The notes: a model not told the origin generated them from the letters alone. A stretch of DNA of 64,000 bases from Enterococcus sp. DIV0660C (GCF_017316125.1 NZ_JAFLWA010000010.1:62001-126000); one strand, 5' to 3'. Positions 10,265-20,476 are shown, counted from the first letter of the stretch. Numbers and translations: made by a program.

Positions 10265-11449
10265 TTATAAATAATTAGATTCTGTCAAACACTCACGCAA
10301 AATTTCTTCGACTGCTTGTTCGTTCAATGGAACATACGCATCTGTTGCAATTTGGCTGTGTTTAACAGCCTGTTCTGCCATCAAAGAAAATTTGGTTTCA
10401 TCGATCCCTACTTCAGGTAAAGTCATAGGAATACCACATGCTTTAAAGTAATCATAAGTTTTCTGAATTCCTTCTTTTGCAGCAAGATGATTTACTGACT
10501 CTTGAATTCCCCACACGTTACGAGCAAATTGGGCAAATTTTTCTTCAGTTTCTTCATTCAATGCATAGTTCATCCAGCGTGGGGTCAAAATGGCTAAGCC
10601 AACGCCGTGCGTAATATCATAAAATGCACTCAACTCATGTTCAATTGGATGGCAGGACCACGAACCCGTTTTTCCACTACCAGTTAATCCATTTAAAGCT
10701 AAGGTACTAGCCCACATTAAGTTTGCCCGTGCATCATAATCGTCTGGATATTTCAATGCAATTGGACAATTTTTAATGACTGTTCTAAAAATCCCTTCTG
10801 CAACGAAATCCTGAATATCTGTTCCAGTTGTCCGTTTAAAATAATTTTCAGTTAGATGGCTGAAAATATCTGCTGAACCTGCCGCAGTTTGATTCTTTGG
10901 TACAGTGAATGTTGTGGTTGGATCAAGAAATGAAACTTTAGGTAACATTTCCCAACCACCTAGGCCAAGTTTTTGATTGGTCTCTGGATTTGAAATGACT
11001 GCTCCTCGATTCATTTCACTCCCTGTTGCTGCAAGTGTTAACACTGTTACTAAGGGTAACACTTTCCCAACACTTGCTTTTTTGATAACTAAATCCCATG
11101 GATCTCCTTCATAGAAAAAACCTGCACCAATTACTTTAGCACAATCGATCGTTGACCCTCCACCAACTGGAAGAATCACATCAATTTGATTTTCTTGGCA
11201 AAGAGCAATCCCTTTTCTAACTGTTTCAATACGAGGATTGGGTTCTACCCCACTTAGTTCTGTTACATTAAAGTCATGATCCTGTAGACGACTCATAATG
11301 TTTTGATAAACACCATTTTTCTTAATACTTCCTCCACCATAAACAAGTAAAACATTTTTTCCAAAGTGACTTAAGACCTCTGGTAATTCATCCCAACGAT
11401 CTTTTCCAAAACGAATATCTGTTGCTACATCAAAGCGAAAATTTTCCAT
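10265..11449 (-). CDS. Iron-containing alcohol dehydrogenase (butanol dehydrogenase type)
   Basis: This 394-residue protein belongs to the group III, metal-dependent alcohol dehydrogenases and resembles the NADPH-dependent YqhD/BdhA branch. It shows GGGSTIDCAK in the cofactor-binding half and the metal ligands in SADIFSHLTE (Asp, His) and in HPIEHELSAFYDITHG (His, His). It probably reduces aldehydes to alcohols in the cytosol. Start MENFRFDVATDIRFG follows AAGGAGGAAAAGAA. It begins only 22 bp after the deoD terminator, so its own promoter is not obvious. Confidence 0.92.
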   Translation of the reverse strand: MENFRFDVATDIRFGKDRWDELPEVLSHFGKNVLLVYGGGSIKKNGVYQNIMSRLQDHDFNVTELSGVEPNPRIETVRKGIALCQENQIDVILPVGGGSTIDCAKVIGAGFFYEGDPWDLVIKKASVGKVLPLVTVLTLAATGSEMNRGAVISNPETNQKLGLGGWEMLPKVSFLDPTTTFTVPKNQTAAGSADIFSHLTENYFKRTTGTDIQDFVAEGIFRTVIKNCPIALKYPDDYDARANLMWASTLALNGLTGSGKTGSWSCHPIEHELSAFYDITHGVGLAILTPRWMNYALNEETEEKFAQFARNVWGIQESVNHLAAKEGIQKTYDYFKACGIPMTLPEVGIDETKFSLMAEQAVKHSQIATDAYVPLNEQAVEEILRECLTESNYL

Positions 11450-11471
11450 TTCTTTTCCTCCTTACTTATTA

Positions 11472-11516
11472 AAAAAGCTTGGAACCAATATTAATAATAG
11501 TCGTTCCAAGCTTTTT
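11472..11516 (-). terminator. Terminator of the deoB-punA-deoD unit
   Basis: A perfect 14-bp stem AAAAAGCTTGGAAC/GTTCCAAGCTTTTT (11472-11485 and 11503-11516) with a 17-nt loop, immediately downstream of deoD on the minus strand. Confidence 0.85.
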
Positions 11517-11522
11517 CTACAA

Positions 11523-12230
11523 TTATTTTGCGATTGCTGTCTCTAAACCAACTTCAATCATTTCATTAAACGTTGTTTGACGTTCTTGTGCCGTTGTTTC
11601 TTCTCCAGTAATCAAATGATCACTAACTGTCATAATTCCTAACGTTTGTACTTTGTATTTCGCACCTAGATAATAAAGTGCTGCAGCTTCCATTTCAACA
11701 CCCAGAACACCAAGTTCAGCTAATTTTAGTGTTTCAGTTAAATCATCTTTATAAAATGTATCTTCTGACAAAACATTTCCTACGTGAGTTGTGTACCCTT
11801 TTCCTTTAGCAAATTTATAAGCTTTCAATAATAAATCGAAATCACCAATTGGCGGGAAATGGAATTGCTGAAAATTCTTTTCAATCATAGATGAACTTGT
11901 TGCTGCTCCTTGAGCAATCACTAAATCTCTCACATGGACATCGGTTGATAATGCACCACAAGTCCCCACGCGGATTAATTTTTTCACGCCATAAGAATTA
12001 ATTAGTTCGTGTGCATAAATCGTTGCTGAAGGCATACCCATCCCTGTACCTTGTACAGAAACACGCTCACCTTTATACTCTCCTGTGTAACCTAGCATTC
12101 CACGAACTTGATTATAACAAACAGGATTTTCTAAAAAAGTTTCTGCAATATATTTTGCACGTAACGGGTCTCCTGGAAGTAAAATCTTGTCAGCAATTTC
12201 ACCTTGTTTTGCTTCGATATGAACACTCAT
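11523..12230 (-). CDS. deoD: Purine nucleoside phosphorylase, DeoD type
   Basis: Hexameric DeoD phosphorolyses (deoxy)adenosine, guanosine and inosine to base plus (deoxy)ribose 1-phosphate. The 235-residue protein starts [26 protein letters not shown], the family N-terminus, and has [13 protein letters not shown] in the nucleoside-binding region and SDHLITGE with the catalytic aspartate. It follows punA by 38 bp behind GGAGAGATAAACTGA. Having both DeoD and PunA gives broad purine coverage. Confidence 0.97.
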   Translation of the reverse strand: MSVHIEAKQGEIADKILLPGDPLRAKYIAETFLENPVCYNQVRGMLGYTGEYKGERVSVQGTGMGMPSATIYAHELINSYGVKKLIRVGTCGALSTDVHVRDLVIAQGAATSSSMIEKNFQQFHFPPIGDFDLLLKAYKFAKGKGYTTHVGNVLSEDTFYKDDLTETLKLAELGVLGVEMEAAALYYLGAKYKVQTLGIMTVSDHLITGEETTAQERQTTFNEMIEVGLETAIAK

Positions 12231-12268
12231 TCAGTTTATCTCTCCTTCAATTTCAACTAATACACTTT

Positions 12269-13087
12269 TTATAATACTGCTAGTGTTTCTTTCACTAAAG
12301 CTTTAAATGATTGTTTAACACGTTCCGTTGTTTCCACTACTTCTTCATGATTTAAATTTGCTTGCATTCCTGCCGCTAAATTCGTGATACAAGAAATACC
12401 TAATACATTTAAGCCTCCATGTGCCGCAACAATTACTTCAGGAACGGTCGACATTCCGACTGCATCAGCACCCATGACACGTGACATTTTGATTTCTGCT
12501 GGCGTTTCATAAGTCGGACCTGAATACCCCATGTAAACACCTTCTTTTAAGTCTAACCCTAGCTTATTAGCAACTTCTTTTGCAGATTCTCGGTATGCAG
12601 GTGTGTAAGCTTGACTCATATCTGGGAAACGTGGGCCGATTTCATCTTCATTTGGACCAATCAATGGATTCGTGCCTGTAAAATTAATGTGATCACTAAT
12701 CAACATCAAATCACCTGGTACAAAAGATTCATTTACGCCACCGCAAGCATTTGTTACGATCACTGAATGTGCACCAAGTGCACCCATCACTCGGACTGGA
12801 TAAGTAACTGTTTGCATCGAATGCCCCTCATAAAAATGAAAACGTCCTTGCATCGCTAAAACTTTTTTACCTGATAATGTACCGTAAACTAGTTGTCCCG
12901 CATGTCCAACAACCGTTGAAACTGGGAAGAAAGGAATTGTGTCATATGGAATCTTAATTGCATCTTCAATTTCATCTGCCAACTCACCAAGACCTGAGCC
13001 AAGAATCATACCAAATTCAATTTCTTTTACCCCTTTATCAAGGATGAATTGAGTTGTTTCTTGTAACATTTCGCTTAATTTTTTCAT
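12269..13087 (-). CDS. punA: Purine nucleoside phosphorylase I (trimeric type)
   Basis: Trimeric PNP splits inosine and guanosine with phosphate. The 272-residue protein has the substrate motifs GSGLGELAD (phosphate), GHAGQLVYG, MQGRFHFYEG and TNACGGVNE, followed by GMSTVPEVI and TNLAAG. It starts with MKKLSEMLQETTQF behind TAGGAGAAAAAGA. It lies between deoB and deoD, so one transcript makes ribose 1-phosphate and its mutase. Confidence 0.96.
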   Translation of the reverse strand: MKKLSEMLQETTQFILDKGVKEIEFGMILGSGLGELADEIEDAIKIPYDTIPFFPVSTVVGHAGQLVYGTLSGKKVLAMQGRFHFYEGHSMQTVTYPVRVMGALGAHSVIVTNACGGVNESFVPGDLMLISDHINFTGTNPLIGPNEDEIGPRFPDMSQAYTPAYRESAKEVANKLGLDLKEGVYMGYSGPTYETPAEIKMSRVMGADAVGMSTVPEVIVAAHGGLNVLGISCITNLAAGMQANLNHEEVVETTERVKQSFKALVKETLAVL

Positions 13088-13121
13088 TCTTTTTCTCCTA
13101 AGTTATGGTTTTTAGTAACAA

Positions 13122-14288
13122 TTATTTCAGTAATTTTAAGAAGCTTTCACCATTTTCCGTTGCTGGTACTTCAAAGTTTTCAGCAATTGTTGCTGAGATA
13201 TCCGCATAGTAACCTTGTGGTAAACTTCCTTGTTCATTCATTTTTTTACTATAAGCCAATAATGGTACGTATTCACGTGTATGATCTGTTCCTGGGAATG
13301 TGGGGTCATTTCCGTGATCTGCTGTAATCAACAATAAATCATCATCATTCATTGCATCAAGCAACTCCGGAATACGTAAATCAAATTCTTCTATTGCATG
13401 TGCGTAACCAACAACATCACGACGATGACCAAATAAAGCATCGAAGTCTACTAAATTAGTAAAGCTTAATCCATTGAAGTCTTGCTTCATCACATTTAAC
13501 AGTTGATCTACACCATCCATATTACTTTTAGTGCGGACAGATTGAGTGATTCCTTGACCATTGAAGATATCATTAATTTTACCAACAGCGATCACATCTT
13601 TACCAGCTTCTTTTAATGAGTCCAAAACTGTGTGACCAAATGGATCAAGAGCATAGTCATGGCGATTACTTGTTCGAGTAAAGTTTCCTGGTTCTCCAAT
13701 ATAAGGACGTGCGATAATTCTGCCAATCATATATGGATCATCTTTCGTAATATCGCGAACAAATTGACAAATACGATACAACTCTTCCAAAGGAATAATT
13801 TCTTCATGTGCAGCAATTTGCAAAACAGGATCTGCAGACGTATAAACAATCAAGTCGCCTGTTTTCATTTGATGTTCACCATAATCATCAATTACAGCTG
13901 TTCCGCTATAAGGCTTGTTACAAACGATTTTTCGTCCAGAAAACTCTTCAATTTGTTGTAATAGCTCATCAGGAAATCCATTAGGAAATACCCGAAATGG
14001 TGTCTTGATATTCAATCCCATAATTTCCCAATGCCCTGTCATAGTATCTTTACCAACAGAAACTTCTTCTAATTTTGTTGCATAGCCTTGGTGATCAGCT
14101 ACAGCCTTTACACCGTCTAATGGTCGAATCGTACCTAAACCTAAATTTTCTAGGTGAGGAATTGTTAAACCTGCTTCTTTTGCAATATGCCCTAGAGTAT
14201 CTGACCCAACATCGTTAAATTTGTCTGCATCAGGTGCTTCCCCAATTCCGACTGAATCCATTACAATTAAGTGTACGCGTTTAAACAT
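13122..14288 (-). CDS. deoB: Phosphopentomutase
   Basis: DeoB converts (deoxy)ribose 1-phosphate to the 5-phosphate, feeding deoC and the pentose phosphate pathway. It is an alkaline-phosphatase-superfamily enzyme: the N-terminal metal site [13 protein letters not shown], a cap domain in the middle, and the C-terminal metal residues in [11 protein letters not shown] and [18 protein letters not shown]. The 388-residue length is normal. It heads the deoB-punA-deoD group just after the terminator of the nup operon; its own promoter is not clear. Confidence 0.97.
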   Translation of the reverse strand: MFKRVHLIVMDSVGIGEAPDADKFNDVGSDTLGHIAKEAGLTIPHLENLGLGTIRPLDGVKAVADHQGYATKLEEVSVGKDTMTGHWEIMGLNIKTPFRVFPNGFPDELLQQIEEFSGRKIVCNKPYSGTAVIDDYGEHQMKTGDLIVYTSADPVLQIAAHEEIIPLEELYRICQFVRDITKDDPYMIGRIIARPYIGEPGNFTRTSNRHDYALDPFGHTVLDSLKEAGKDVIAVGKINDIFNGQGITQSVRTKSNMDGVDQLLNVMKQDFNGLSFTNLVDFDALFGHRRDVVGYAHAIEEFDLRIPELLDAMNDDDLLLITADHGNDPTFPGTDHTREYVPLLAYSKKMNEQGSLPQGYYADISATIAENFEVPATENGESFLKLLK

Positions 14289-14332
14289 TTCGATTCCTTC
14301 TTTCTTTTCATCTTTTCTACTTTAAACTAAAC

Positions 14333-14378
14333 AAAAAAGGCGAGACGAAGAAACATTTCCCATAGTCCCACCCTTTTT
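14333..14378 (-). terminator. Probable terminator after nupC
   Basis: An imperfect stem (14333-14346 with 14364-14378) with A and T flanks lies just downstream of the last permease gene. Several pairs are wobble or mismatched, so partial read-through into deoB is possible. Confidence 0.55.
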
Positions 14379-14390
14379 ATTAACTAAAAA

Positions 14391-15347
14391 TTATTTGGAT
14401 TTGATATAATTCTTTCCATTTGCTTTTGGACCAGATGCTTGTCCTAAGAAAACAACTAAGACGATAATTGTTAACAAGTAAGGCGCAATTTGTAATAACA
14501 CTGGCGGGATGGAAGAAATTACTGGAAGCTGTGCTCCTATAATACTCAAACTTTGTGCAAAACCAAAGAATAGTGATGCACCCATTACGCCCAAAGGATT
14601 CCACTTACCAAAAATCATTGCTGCCATCGAGATGAAACCTTGACCAACAATCGTTCCAGCAGAGAAATTACCTGAGATTGATTGAGCAAATACTGCTCCA
14701 CCCATGCCACCTAATAAACCTGAAAGTAAAACGCCTGAATAACGCATCGCATAAACGTTAATACCTAAAGTGTCTGCAGCTTGTGGATTTTCTCCGACAG
14801 AACGAAGACGTAAGCCAAATCTTGTTTTAAAAATGATAAACCAAGCAATTACAGCAATTAAAATGGCACAATAAGCTGGCAAGAAAGTATTTTTAAAGAA
14901 AATTGGACCGATTACAGGAATTTTTGATAACCCAGGAAATGAGAAGTAGCCCAAATTTCTTGTGATGTTATCTGTTTGTCCTTTTCCGTACCATGCTTTA
15001 ACTAAGAATACCCCTAACGCAGGTGCCATCAAGTTGATGACCGTACCACTAATGATGTGGTCTGCACGAAGACTAACAGTTGCCACTGCATGAAGTAATG
15101 AAAATAAAACACCAACTATCCCACCAACTAGAATGGCAATCCAAGGCGTCATCGCACCTAAAGATGGACTCATTGTTAAGTTGAATACGATTGAGCTGAA
15201 AGCGCCCATTACCATAATTCCTTCTAAACCAACGTTAACGATTCCGCTTCGTTCAGAAAACGTTCCACCTAACGATGTCAAAATCAAAGGTGTGGAATAA
15301 ACTAATGTTGACGTAAGGATTAGAGCAATCAATTCTACAGCTGTCAT
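14391..15347 (-). CDS. nupC: Nucleoside ABC transporter permease (second subunit)
   Basis: This 318-residue membrane protein belongs to the branched-chain-amino-acid/sugar type ABC permeases (BPD_transp_2) and is hydrophobic throughout, with about eight to nine helices. The motif GINVYAMRYSGVLLSGLLGG is the region that contacts the ATPase. Its start overlaps the nupB stop by one base (TAATG). With nupA, nupB and the lipoprotein BmpA it should import nucleosides, as the homologous Lactococcus bmpA-nupABC system does. The symbol follows that system. Confidence 0.9.
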   Translation of the reverse strand: MTAVELIALILTSTLVYSTPLILTSLGGTFSERSGIVNVGLEGIMVMGAFSSIVFNLTMSPSLGAMTPWIAILVGGIVGVLFSLLHAVATVSLRADHIISGTVINLMAPALGVFLVKAWYGKGQTDNITRNLGYFSFPGLSKIPVIGPIFFKNTFLPAYCAILIAVIAWFIIFKTRFGLRLRSVGENPQAADTLGINVYAMRYSGVLLSGLLGGMGGAVFAQSISGNFSAGTIVGQGFISMAAMIFGKWNPLGVMGASLFFGFAQSLSIIGAQLPVISSIPPVLLQIAPYLLTIIVLVVFLGQASGPKANGKNYIKSK

Positions 15348-16480
15348 TATAAATTCCCTCCTTCTTGATCTTGATGCGTTGATTTAGATTCAATTGTTTC
15401 AACTACAGCTACTTGTTTTTTACCTTGGAAAAATTTTGCCATAATCAAGCGAATTAAGAAATTAATACCAATGAAGAAGATAATCAATGCAATCGATACA
15501 TTCACGATTTCAAATGGCACACCGGCGCCTGTTTGCATGCCCAAACCACCAATTTTCAAAATACTGAATAAAATTGCTGATAACAACACACCAATTGCTG
15601 AACCAGATCCCAATAAAGATACTGCCATTCCGTCAAATCCAATTGCTAAAGAAGTTGTTTGAACAAAGAAGTTTTGGTACGTTCCCAAACCTTCAACTAC
15701 GCCCCCTAATCCTGCAAGTGTTCCAGAAATAACCATGGATAAAACAATTGTTCGTTTGCTACTCATCCCCGCATATTCTGATGCAAAAGGATTTAGTCCA
15801 ACGGAACGAATTTCATAACCTAAAGTAGTCTTTTTCATAAGTAACCATACAAGGAACAAAGCAATCAAAGCTAAGAATAAACCAGCGTTTACTCGTGAGC
15901 CACCAAACATTTGAGTTAGCCAAGGAACTCTTAATGAAGCATTTTGACTAATTAGATTTGATGAATCCAAACTTGAACGATAACTTTCTGGCATTACGTC
16001 ATGTAAAGCATAAGTGCTTAAATATAATAAAATATAATTCATCATAATCGTGACAATTACTTCACTGGTTCCAAAGAACGCACGCAACAAGCCGGGAATC
16101 GCCGCGGCCATTGCACCAGCCAAAGCGCCTAAGATGACACAAGCTGGAAGCAAAATCACTTTTGGTAAATCTGGAAAAGCCAACGCGAACCACACACTAA
16201 CGATCCAACCACATAGCGCTTGTCCAGAAAGCCCGATATTAAAGAATCCCGCTGAATTCGCCACTGAAAATCCTAATGCTGTAAAGATAAGCGGTGTTGC
16301 TTGTCGTAAAGTTTCACCAATACTTCGTTGTGAACCTAGCGCAGCTTCCAACATAGAAGAATAGCCTTGAATTGGATTATATCCAAAAGCTGCCATCAAT
16401 AATGCACCTAAAATTAATCCTAAAATTACTGAAAAAATAGGTACAAGTAAATTACGGAGTTTTTCGCTACGATCATTCAT
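15347..16480 (-). CDS. nupB: Nucleoside ABC transporter permease (first subunit)
   Basis: This permease partner of nupC has about 377 residues and ten hydrophobic segments, with the ATPase-contact region RSVGLNPFASEYAGMSSKRT. I start it at the ATG of MNDRSEKLRNLL; a GTG three codons upstream is in frame but lies in the GGGTGG-like ribosome binding site. It overlaps the end of nupA by 8 bp and nupC by 1 bp, so the three genes form a tight translational unit. Confidence 0.9.
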   Translation of the reverse strand: MNDRSEKLRNLLVPIFSVILGLILGALLMAAFGYNPIQGYSSMLEAALGSQRSIGETLRQATPLIFTALGFSVANSAGFFNIGLSGQALCGWIVSVWFALAFPDLPKVILLPACVILGALAGAMAAAIPGLLRAFFGTSEVIVTIMMNYILLYLSTYALHDVMPESYRSSLDSSNLISQNASLRVPWLTQMFGGSRVNAGLFLALIALFLVWLLMKKTTLGYEIRSVGLNPFASEYAGMSSKRTIVLSMVISGTLAGLGGVVEGLGTYQNFFVQTTSLAIGFDGMAVSLLGSGSAIGVLLSAILFSILKIGGLGMQTGAGVPFEIVNVSIALIIFFIGINFLIRLIMAKFFQGKKQVAVVETIESKSTHQDQEGGNL

Positions 16481-18035
16481 GTGCGCCACCCGCCTTTTCT
16501 AACTCTTTTCTTGCTTCCTCTAAAGAATAGCCCGCCATTAATAGTCCCAATTCATTTTCAGATGTTTCTTTTGGATTAACAATTCCAACGATTTTACCTT
16601 GGTGAAGCACGGCAATTCGATCAGATACATTTAAAATTTCTTCTAATTCAAAGCTGACTAACAACACTGCTTTAAACTTATCTCTTTGCTCGATCAAACG
16701 CTTATGGATAAATTCAATAGCACCTACGTCTAATCCACGTGTTGGATTCGCAACAATCAGCAAATCAGGGTCGCGATCAATTTCACGTGCAATAATTGCT
16801 TTTTGCTGATTTCCACCTGATAAAGCCTTAGCAGGAACTAATTCATTCGTTGTTCGCACATCATATTCATCAATCAAGTCTCTTGCATGTTCATTGATAA
16901 CTGAATAATTTAATAGCCCACCTTTACTATAAGGAGCTTGGTAATACGTTTGGAGAGCAATATTTTCTGACAATGTCATGTCTAAAATTAAACCATATTT
17001 ATGACGATCCTCTGGAACATGCCCGACACCAGACTCCGTAATTTTCCGCGGACGTTTGTTACTGATTTCCTCACCCTTTAAGCGAATACTGCCACTTTCA
17101 ACTTTTCGTAAGCCTGTTAATGCTTGAATCAACTCAGATTGCCCATTACCATCAATTCCCGCGATTCCTAAAACTTCTCCAGCACGAACTTCAAGACTCA
17201 GACTTTTCACTGCCTCTAATCCCCGATTTTCATTTACAACTAAATCTTCAATTGCCAGGACAACTTCTTGAGGACGAGCCTCTTTTTTATCCGTTTTAAA
17301 CGAAACAGTACGTCCAACCATCATGTCAGCAAGTTGTTGTGAACTAACATCTTTCACATTAACAGTTCCAATCCCTTGACCCCGTCTAATAACTGTACAA
17401 CGATCCGCTACTGCTTTAATTTCATCTAATTTATGGGTAATCAAAATGATTGATTTACCTTCTTTAACTAACTCTTTCATAATCAAAATTAGTTCATCAA
17501 TTTCTTGTGGTGTTAAAACAGCTGTTGGTTCATCAAAGATCAAGACATCTGCACCACGATAAAGTGTTTTTAAGATCTCGACACGCTGTTCCATTCCAAC
17601 AGAAATATCACGGACATAAGCATCCGGGTTAACTGATAGACCATATTGTTCTGATACTTTTTGAATTTCCTCACGTGCCTTTTTGCGATCAACGATTCCC
17701 ATCCGACTTGGCTCGCTACCTAAAATTATGTTTTCAGTAACAGTAAACGCATCAACTAACATAAAATGTTGGTGAACCATCCCAATCCCTAATTGATTGG
17801 CTTTAGTTGGGCTTGTGATTTGAACCTGTTTCCCATGCATCAAAATTTCTCCTGATGTTGGTTCTAAAAGACCGGATAAAACGTTCATTAATGTTGACTT
17901 GCCAGCACCGTTTTCTCCAAGTAACGCATGGATTTCCCCAGCTTTTACTTGCAAATTGATGTTGTCATTTGCTTTGAATGTTCCAAACTGCTTGGTAATA
18001 TTCCGCATTTCGATGACAATATTTTCTTGAACCAC
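16473..18035 (-). CDS. nupA: Nucleoside ABC transporter ATP-binding protein (tandem domains)
   Basis: The protein carries two ABC ATPase domains, like RbsA and NupO. The N-terminal domain has Walker A GENGAGKS and signature region ISVGMEQRVEILK. The C-terminal one has GIDGNGQSEL in place of a canonical Walker A and the signature LSGGNQQK, the usual asymmetry of this family. I prefer the GTG at 18035, since AGGATGTG sits 6 bases before it; a GTG three codons upstream lies within that site. It powers nupB-nupC, with BmpA as the binding protein. Confidence 0.93.
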   Translation of the reverse strand: MVQENIVIEMRNITKQFGTFKANDNINLQVKAGEIHALLGENGAGKSTLMNVLSGLLEPTSGEILMHGKQVQITSPTKANQLGIGMVHQHFMLVDAFTVTENIILGSEPSRMGIVDRKKAREEIQKVSEQYGLSVNPDAYVRDISVGMEQRVEILKTLYRGADVLIFDEPTAVLTPQEIDELILIMKELVKEGKSIILITHKLDEIKAVADRCTVIRRGQGIGTVNVKDVSSQQLADMMVGRTVSFKTDKKEARPQEVVLAIEDLVVNENRGLEAVKSLSLEVRAGEVLGIAGIDGNGQSELIQALTGLRKVESGSIRLKGEEISNKRPRKITESGVGHVPEDRHKYGLILDMTLSENIALQTYYQAPYSKGGLLNYSVINEHARDLIDEYDVRTTNELVPAKALSGGNQQKAIIAREIDRDPDLLIVANPTRGLDVGAIEFIHKRLIEQRDKFKAVLLVSFELEEILNVSDRIAVLHQGKIVGIVNPKETSENELGLLMAGYSLEEARKELEKAGGAHE

Positions 18036-18145
18036 ATTTTTCACATCCTAACGATTTCTATCTAGGGCAACGATGAGTAAAGATTTCTGGCTATCGGAAA
18101 TCTATCCTCGCAAATTGAAGTAAACTCACTTCAGGGGGTGTTCCC

Positions 18146-18180
18146 TTATTCAAATAGTCAAAATTTGACCACTTGAATAA
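18146..18180 (-). repeat. Interrupted palindrome in the bmpA-nupA spacer
   Basis: TTATTCAA/TTGAATAA encloses GTCAAA/TTTGAC with a 3x3 internal mismatch, 35 bp in all. A weaker hairpin (ATAGCC/GGCTAT, about 18207-18239) lies just after bmpA. Such structures after binding-protein genes often protect the upstream message and lower ATPase and permease expression; that role is inference. Confidence 0.5.
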
Positions 18181-18249
18181 ACAAACAACTACTAAAATTG
18201 AAACCATAGCCCTGTCAAACAGTTGTCTAACAAGGCTATAGAAAAATTA

Positions 18250-19335
18250 TTATTTGCTTTCTGGAACTTCTGGAACTTTTACATCGCCTGCAATGATTTT
18301 TTCTTTAGCAGCATCAACTGCTTTTAGTGCTTCATCAGAAAGTTGACCTTTTGTTAAGCCAACACCATCTTCTTTCAAGCCATAAACAGTATGTTCTCCA
18401 CCAGGAAAATCACCATCTGCAGATTTTTGAGCTAAATCTTCAACAACAGTTCCTACCCCTTTAAGTGTAGATGTTAATGTAAAGTTTTTATCTTCGCCGT
18501 TTAGAGTATAGCCACCTTCGTCTGATTGATCACGGTCAACACCGATTACCCAAACTTTTTTGTCGCCAGATTCATTTAATGATTTTGCTTCTTGGAATAC
18601 GCCGTTACCAGTTCCACCTGAAGCATGGAAGATAATGTCTGCATTTTGTGCGTACATACCTTGTGCAATTGAACGTCCTTTATCTGGCGCAGAGAAATCA
18701 CCAGCATATTGGTTTTTCACTTCAATTTCTTTACCTAATTCTTTCGCCCCTGCTTCAACACCAGCTGTAAATCCAGCATCAAAACGGTCGATAACTTCAC
18801 CTTTTACTCCACCAATGAAACCAACAACGTTTGTTTCAGTTGTGTAAGCTGCAGCAATCCCAGCTAGATAAGAAGCTTCGTTATCTTTAAATGTTGCAGA
18901 AACTACGTTATCTACACCATCAATAACATCATCGATAATAACAAAGTTTGTTTCAGGATTATTTGTTGCTTGTTCTTTAATAGCAGGTTGTAATTTATAC
19001 CCAATTCCAAAGATTGTTTGGAATCCCGCTGTTAAAGCTTGGTCGATATTTGGAATATAATCTGATTCATTTGAAGATTGGAAATATTGGTAACCATCGT
19101 TTCCACGTGAAAGCTTGTGTTCTTTACCCCAAGCTTCTAGACCTTCCCAAGCTGACTGGTTGAATGAACGGTCGTCGACACCGCCTGTATCTGTGATTAA
19201 TGCTGCAGTTGTTCCTGCTGATGAACTTCCACCATCAGTTGAATCTGTTCCACTATTGCCATTGCCACATGCAGATAGAAGTAATCCAGCTGTTAATGCT
19301 ACGGCACCCAAACCAAATAATTTTGCTTTTTTCAT
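18250..19335 (-). CDS. bmpA: BMP-family nucleoside-binding lipoprotein
   Basis: This is the substrate-binding lipoprotein of the nucleoside ABC transporter. The start is MKKAKLFGLGAVALTAG behind a GGGGGC site; 29 in-frame upstream codons are rejected. The signal peptide ends in the lipobox LLSAC with Cys23, followed by a serine/threonine/glycine-rich linker and the BMP fold (LITDTGGVDDRSFNQSAWEG is typical). It is anchored outside the membrane. Genes deoC and cdd precede it and nupABC follow, which supports a nucleoside ligand. Confidence 0.95.
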   Translation of the reverse strand: MKKAKLFGLGAVALTAGLLLSACGNGNSGTDSTDGGSSSAGTTAALITDTGGVDDRSFNQSAWEGLEAWGKEHKLSRGNDGYQYFQSSNESDYIPNIDQALTAGFQTIFGIGYKLQPAIKEQATNNPETNFVIIDDVIDGVDNVVSATFKDNEASYLAGIAAAYTTETNVVGFIGGVKGEVIDRFDAGFTAGVEAGAKELGKEIEVKNQYAGDFSAPDKGRSIAQGMYAQNADIIFHASGGTGNGVFQEAKSLNESGDKKVWVIGVDRDQSDEGGYTLNGEDKNFTLTSTLKGVGTVVEDLAQKSADGDFPGGEHTVYGLKEDGVGLTKGQLSDEALKAVDAAKEKIIAGDVKVPEVPESK

Positions 19336-19396
19336 TTCTGTAAAGCCCCCTAAAATAATTGTTTTTTCAACAGTCAGCTGACTGAATGAACGTAGG

Positions 19397-19798
19397 TTAT
19401 AGATCTTTTTCTGTGAATGCATACGGTAGTAGTTCTCTAACCGTCATCGTTTTTGTCACACCTTCATCACCGACCAACGTGACTGGCATTTCTGGTGAGC
19501 AAAATTCTGCCATCACTTGACGACAAGCCCCACATGGTGAAATTGGTTCTGGTGTGTGACCAGCAACAACCAAATGAGAAAATTGTTTCTCGCCTTCTGA
19601 TACAGCTTTGAAAAATGCCGTTCGTTCAGCACAATTTGTTAATCCAAAAGAAGCATTTTCAATATTTACACCTTGATACATCTTCCCTGTATCAGTTACT
19701 AGACATGCACCCACTGGAAAATGTGAATACGGAACATATGCTTTGTCGAGTGCTGCTACCGCAATGTCAATCCATTCTTGTTTTGTCACTTCACTCAT
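19397..19798 (-). CDS. cdd: Cytidine deaminase
   Basis: Cdd hydrolyses cytidine and deoxycytidine to (deoxy)uridine, making them substrates for the pyrimidine phosphorylase in the same operon. The 133-residue protein has the zinc and proton-shuttle motifs NCAERTA (Cys, Glu) and SPCGACRQV (two Cys). It begins MSEVTKQEWIDIAVAAL with GAAGGATACTAAA upstream, inside the end of deoC; only one base separates the deoC stop from this start codon. A longer in-frame version overlapping deoC is rejected. Confidence 0.96.
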   Translation of the reverse strand: MSEVTKQEWIDIAVAALDKAYVPYSHFPVGACLVTDTGKMYQGVNIENASFGLTNCAERTAFFKAVSEGEKQFSHLVVAGHTPEPISPCGACRQVMAEFCSPEMPVTLVGDEGVTKTMTVRELLPYAFTEKDL

Positions 19799-19799
19799 T

Positions 19800-20462
19800 T
19801 TAGTATCCTTCACCAACAGCACCAGACATAATAGCAACTCCAGCACTTGTACCAATTCGTGTTGCACCTGCTTCAACCATTGCCACGGCCTCTTCTTCGT
19901 TATGGATACCACCAGAAGCTTTCACACCCATTTCTGGACCAACAGTTGCACGCATTAAACGTATATCTTCTACTTTAGCACCACCTGTTGAAAATCCAGT
20001 TGAAGTTTTAACAAAATCTGCTCCTGCGATTTTTGCAAGTTCACAAGCTTTGACAATTTCGTCATTTGTCAACAATGCTGTTTCAATAATCACTTTAACA
20101 AGTGCGCGATCTTTTGCTGCTTCAACTACTGCCTCAATATCTTTTTGAACCTTATTGAATTGTTTTGATTTCAATGCGCCAATATTGATAACCATATCTA
20201 CTTCGTCTGCACCATTATTGATTGCATCTGTTGTTTCATATGCTTTAACAGCGGAAGTATTTGCTCCTAAAGGAAAACCGATTACTGTACAAACTGCAAC
20301 AGGTTCACCCTTTAACTGTTCTTTTGCCAATGAAACCCAGGTTGGATTGATACATACAGAATAAAAATGATATTTTTTTGCTTCTTCAATAATGCGTAAC
20401 ACATCTTCCTCTGTCGCATCTGCTTTTAAAATTGTGTGGTCAATCATTCGATTTAATTCCAT
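19800..20462 (-). CDS. deoC: Deoxyribose-phosphate aldolase
   Basis: DeoC cleaves 2-deoxyribose 5-phosphate to acetaldehyde and glyceraldehyde 3-phosphate. The 220-residue class I aldolase shows [10 protein letters not shown] and [12 protein letters not shown], which carries the Schiff-base lysine. The start ATG follows GGAAGGAAGAAAAAG. It is 14 bp downstream of pdp and almost abuts cdd, so it belongs to the same transcript. Confidence 0.97.
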   Translation of the reverse strand: MELNRMIDHTILKADATEEDVLRIIEEAKKYHFYSVCINPTWVSLAKEQLKGEPVAVCTVIGFPLGANTSAVKAYETTDAINNGADEVDMVINIGALKSKQFNKVQKDIEAVVEAAKDRALVKVIIETALLTNDEIVKACELAKIAGADFVKTSTGFSTGGAKVEDIRLMRATVGPEMGVKASGGIHNEEEAVAMVEAGATRIGTSAGVAIMSGAVGEGY

Positions 20463-20476
20463 CTTTTTCTTCCTTC

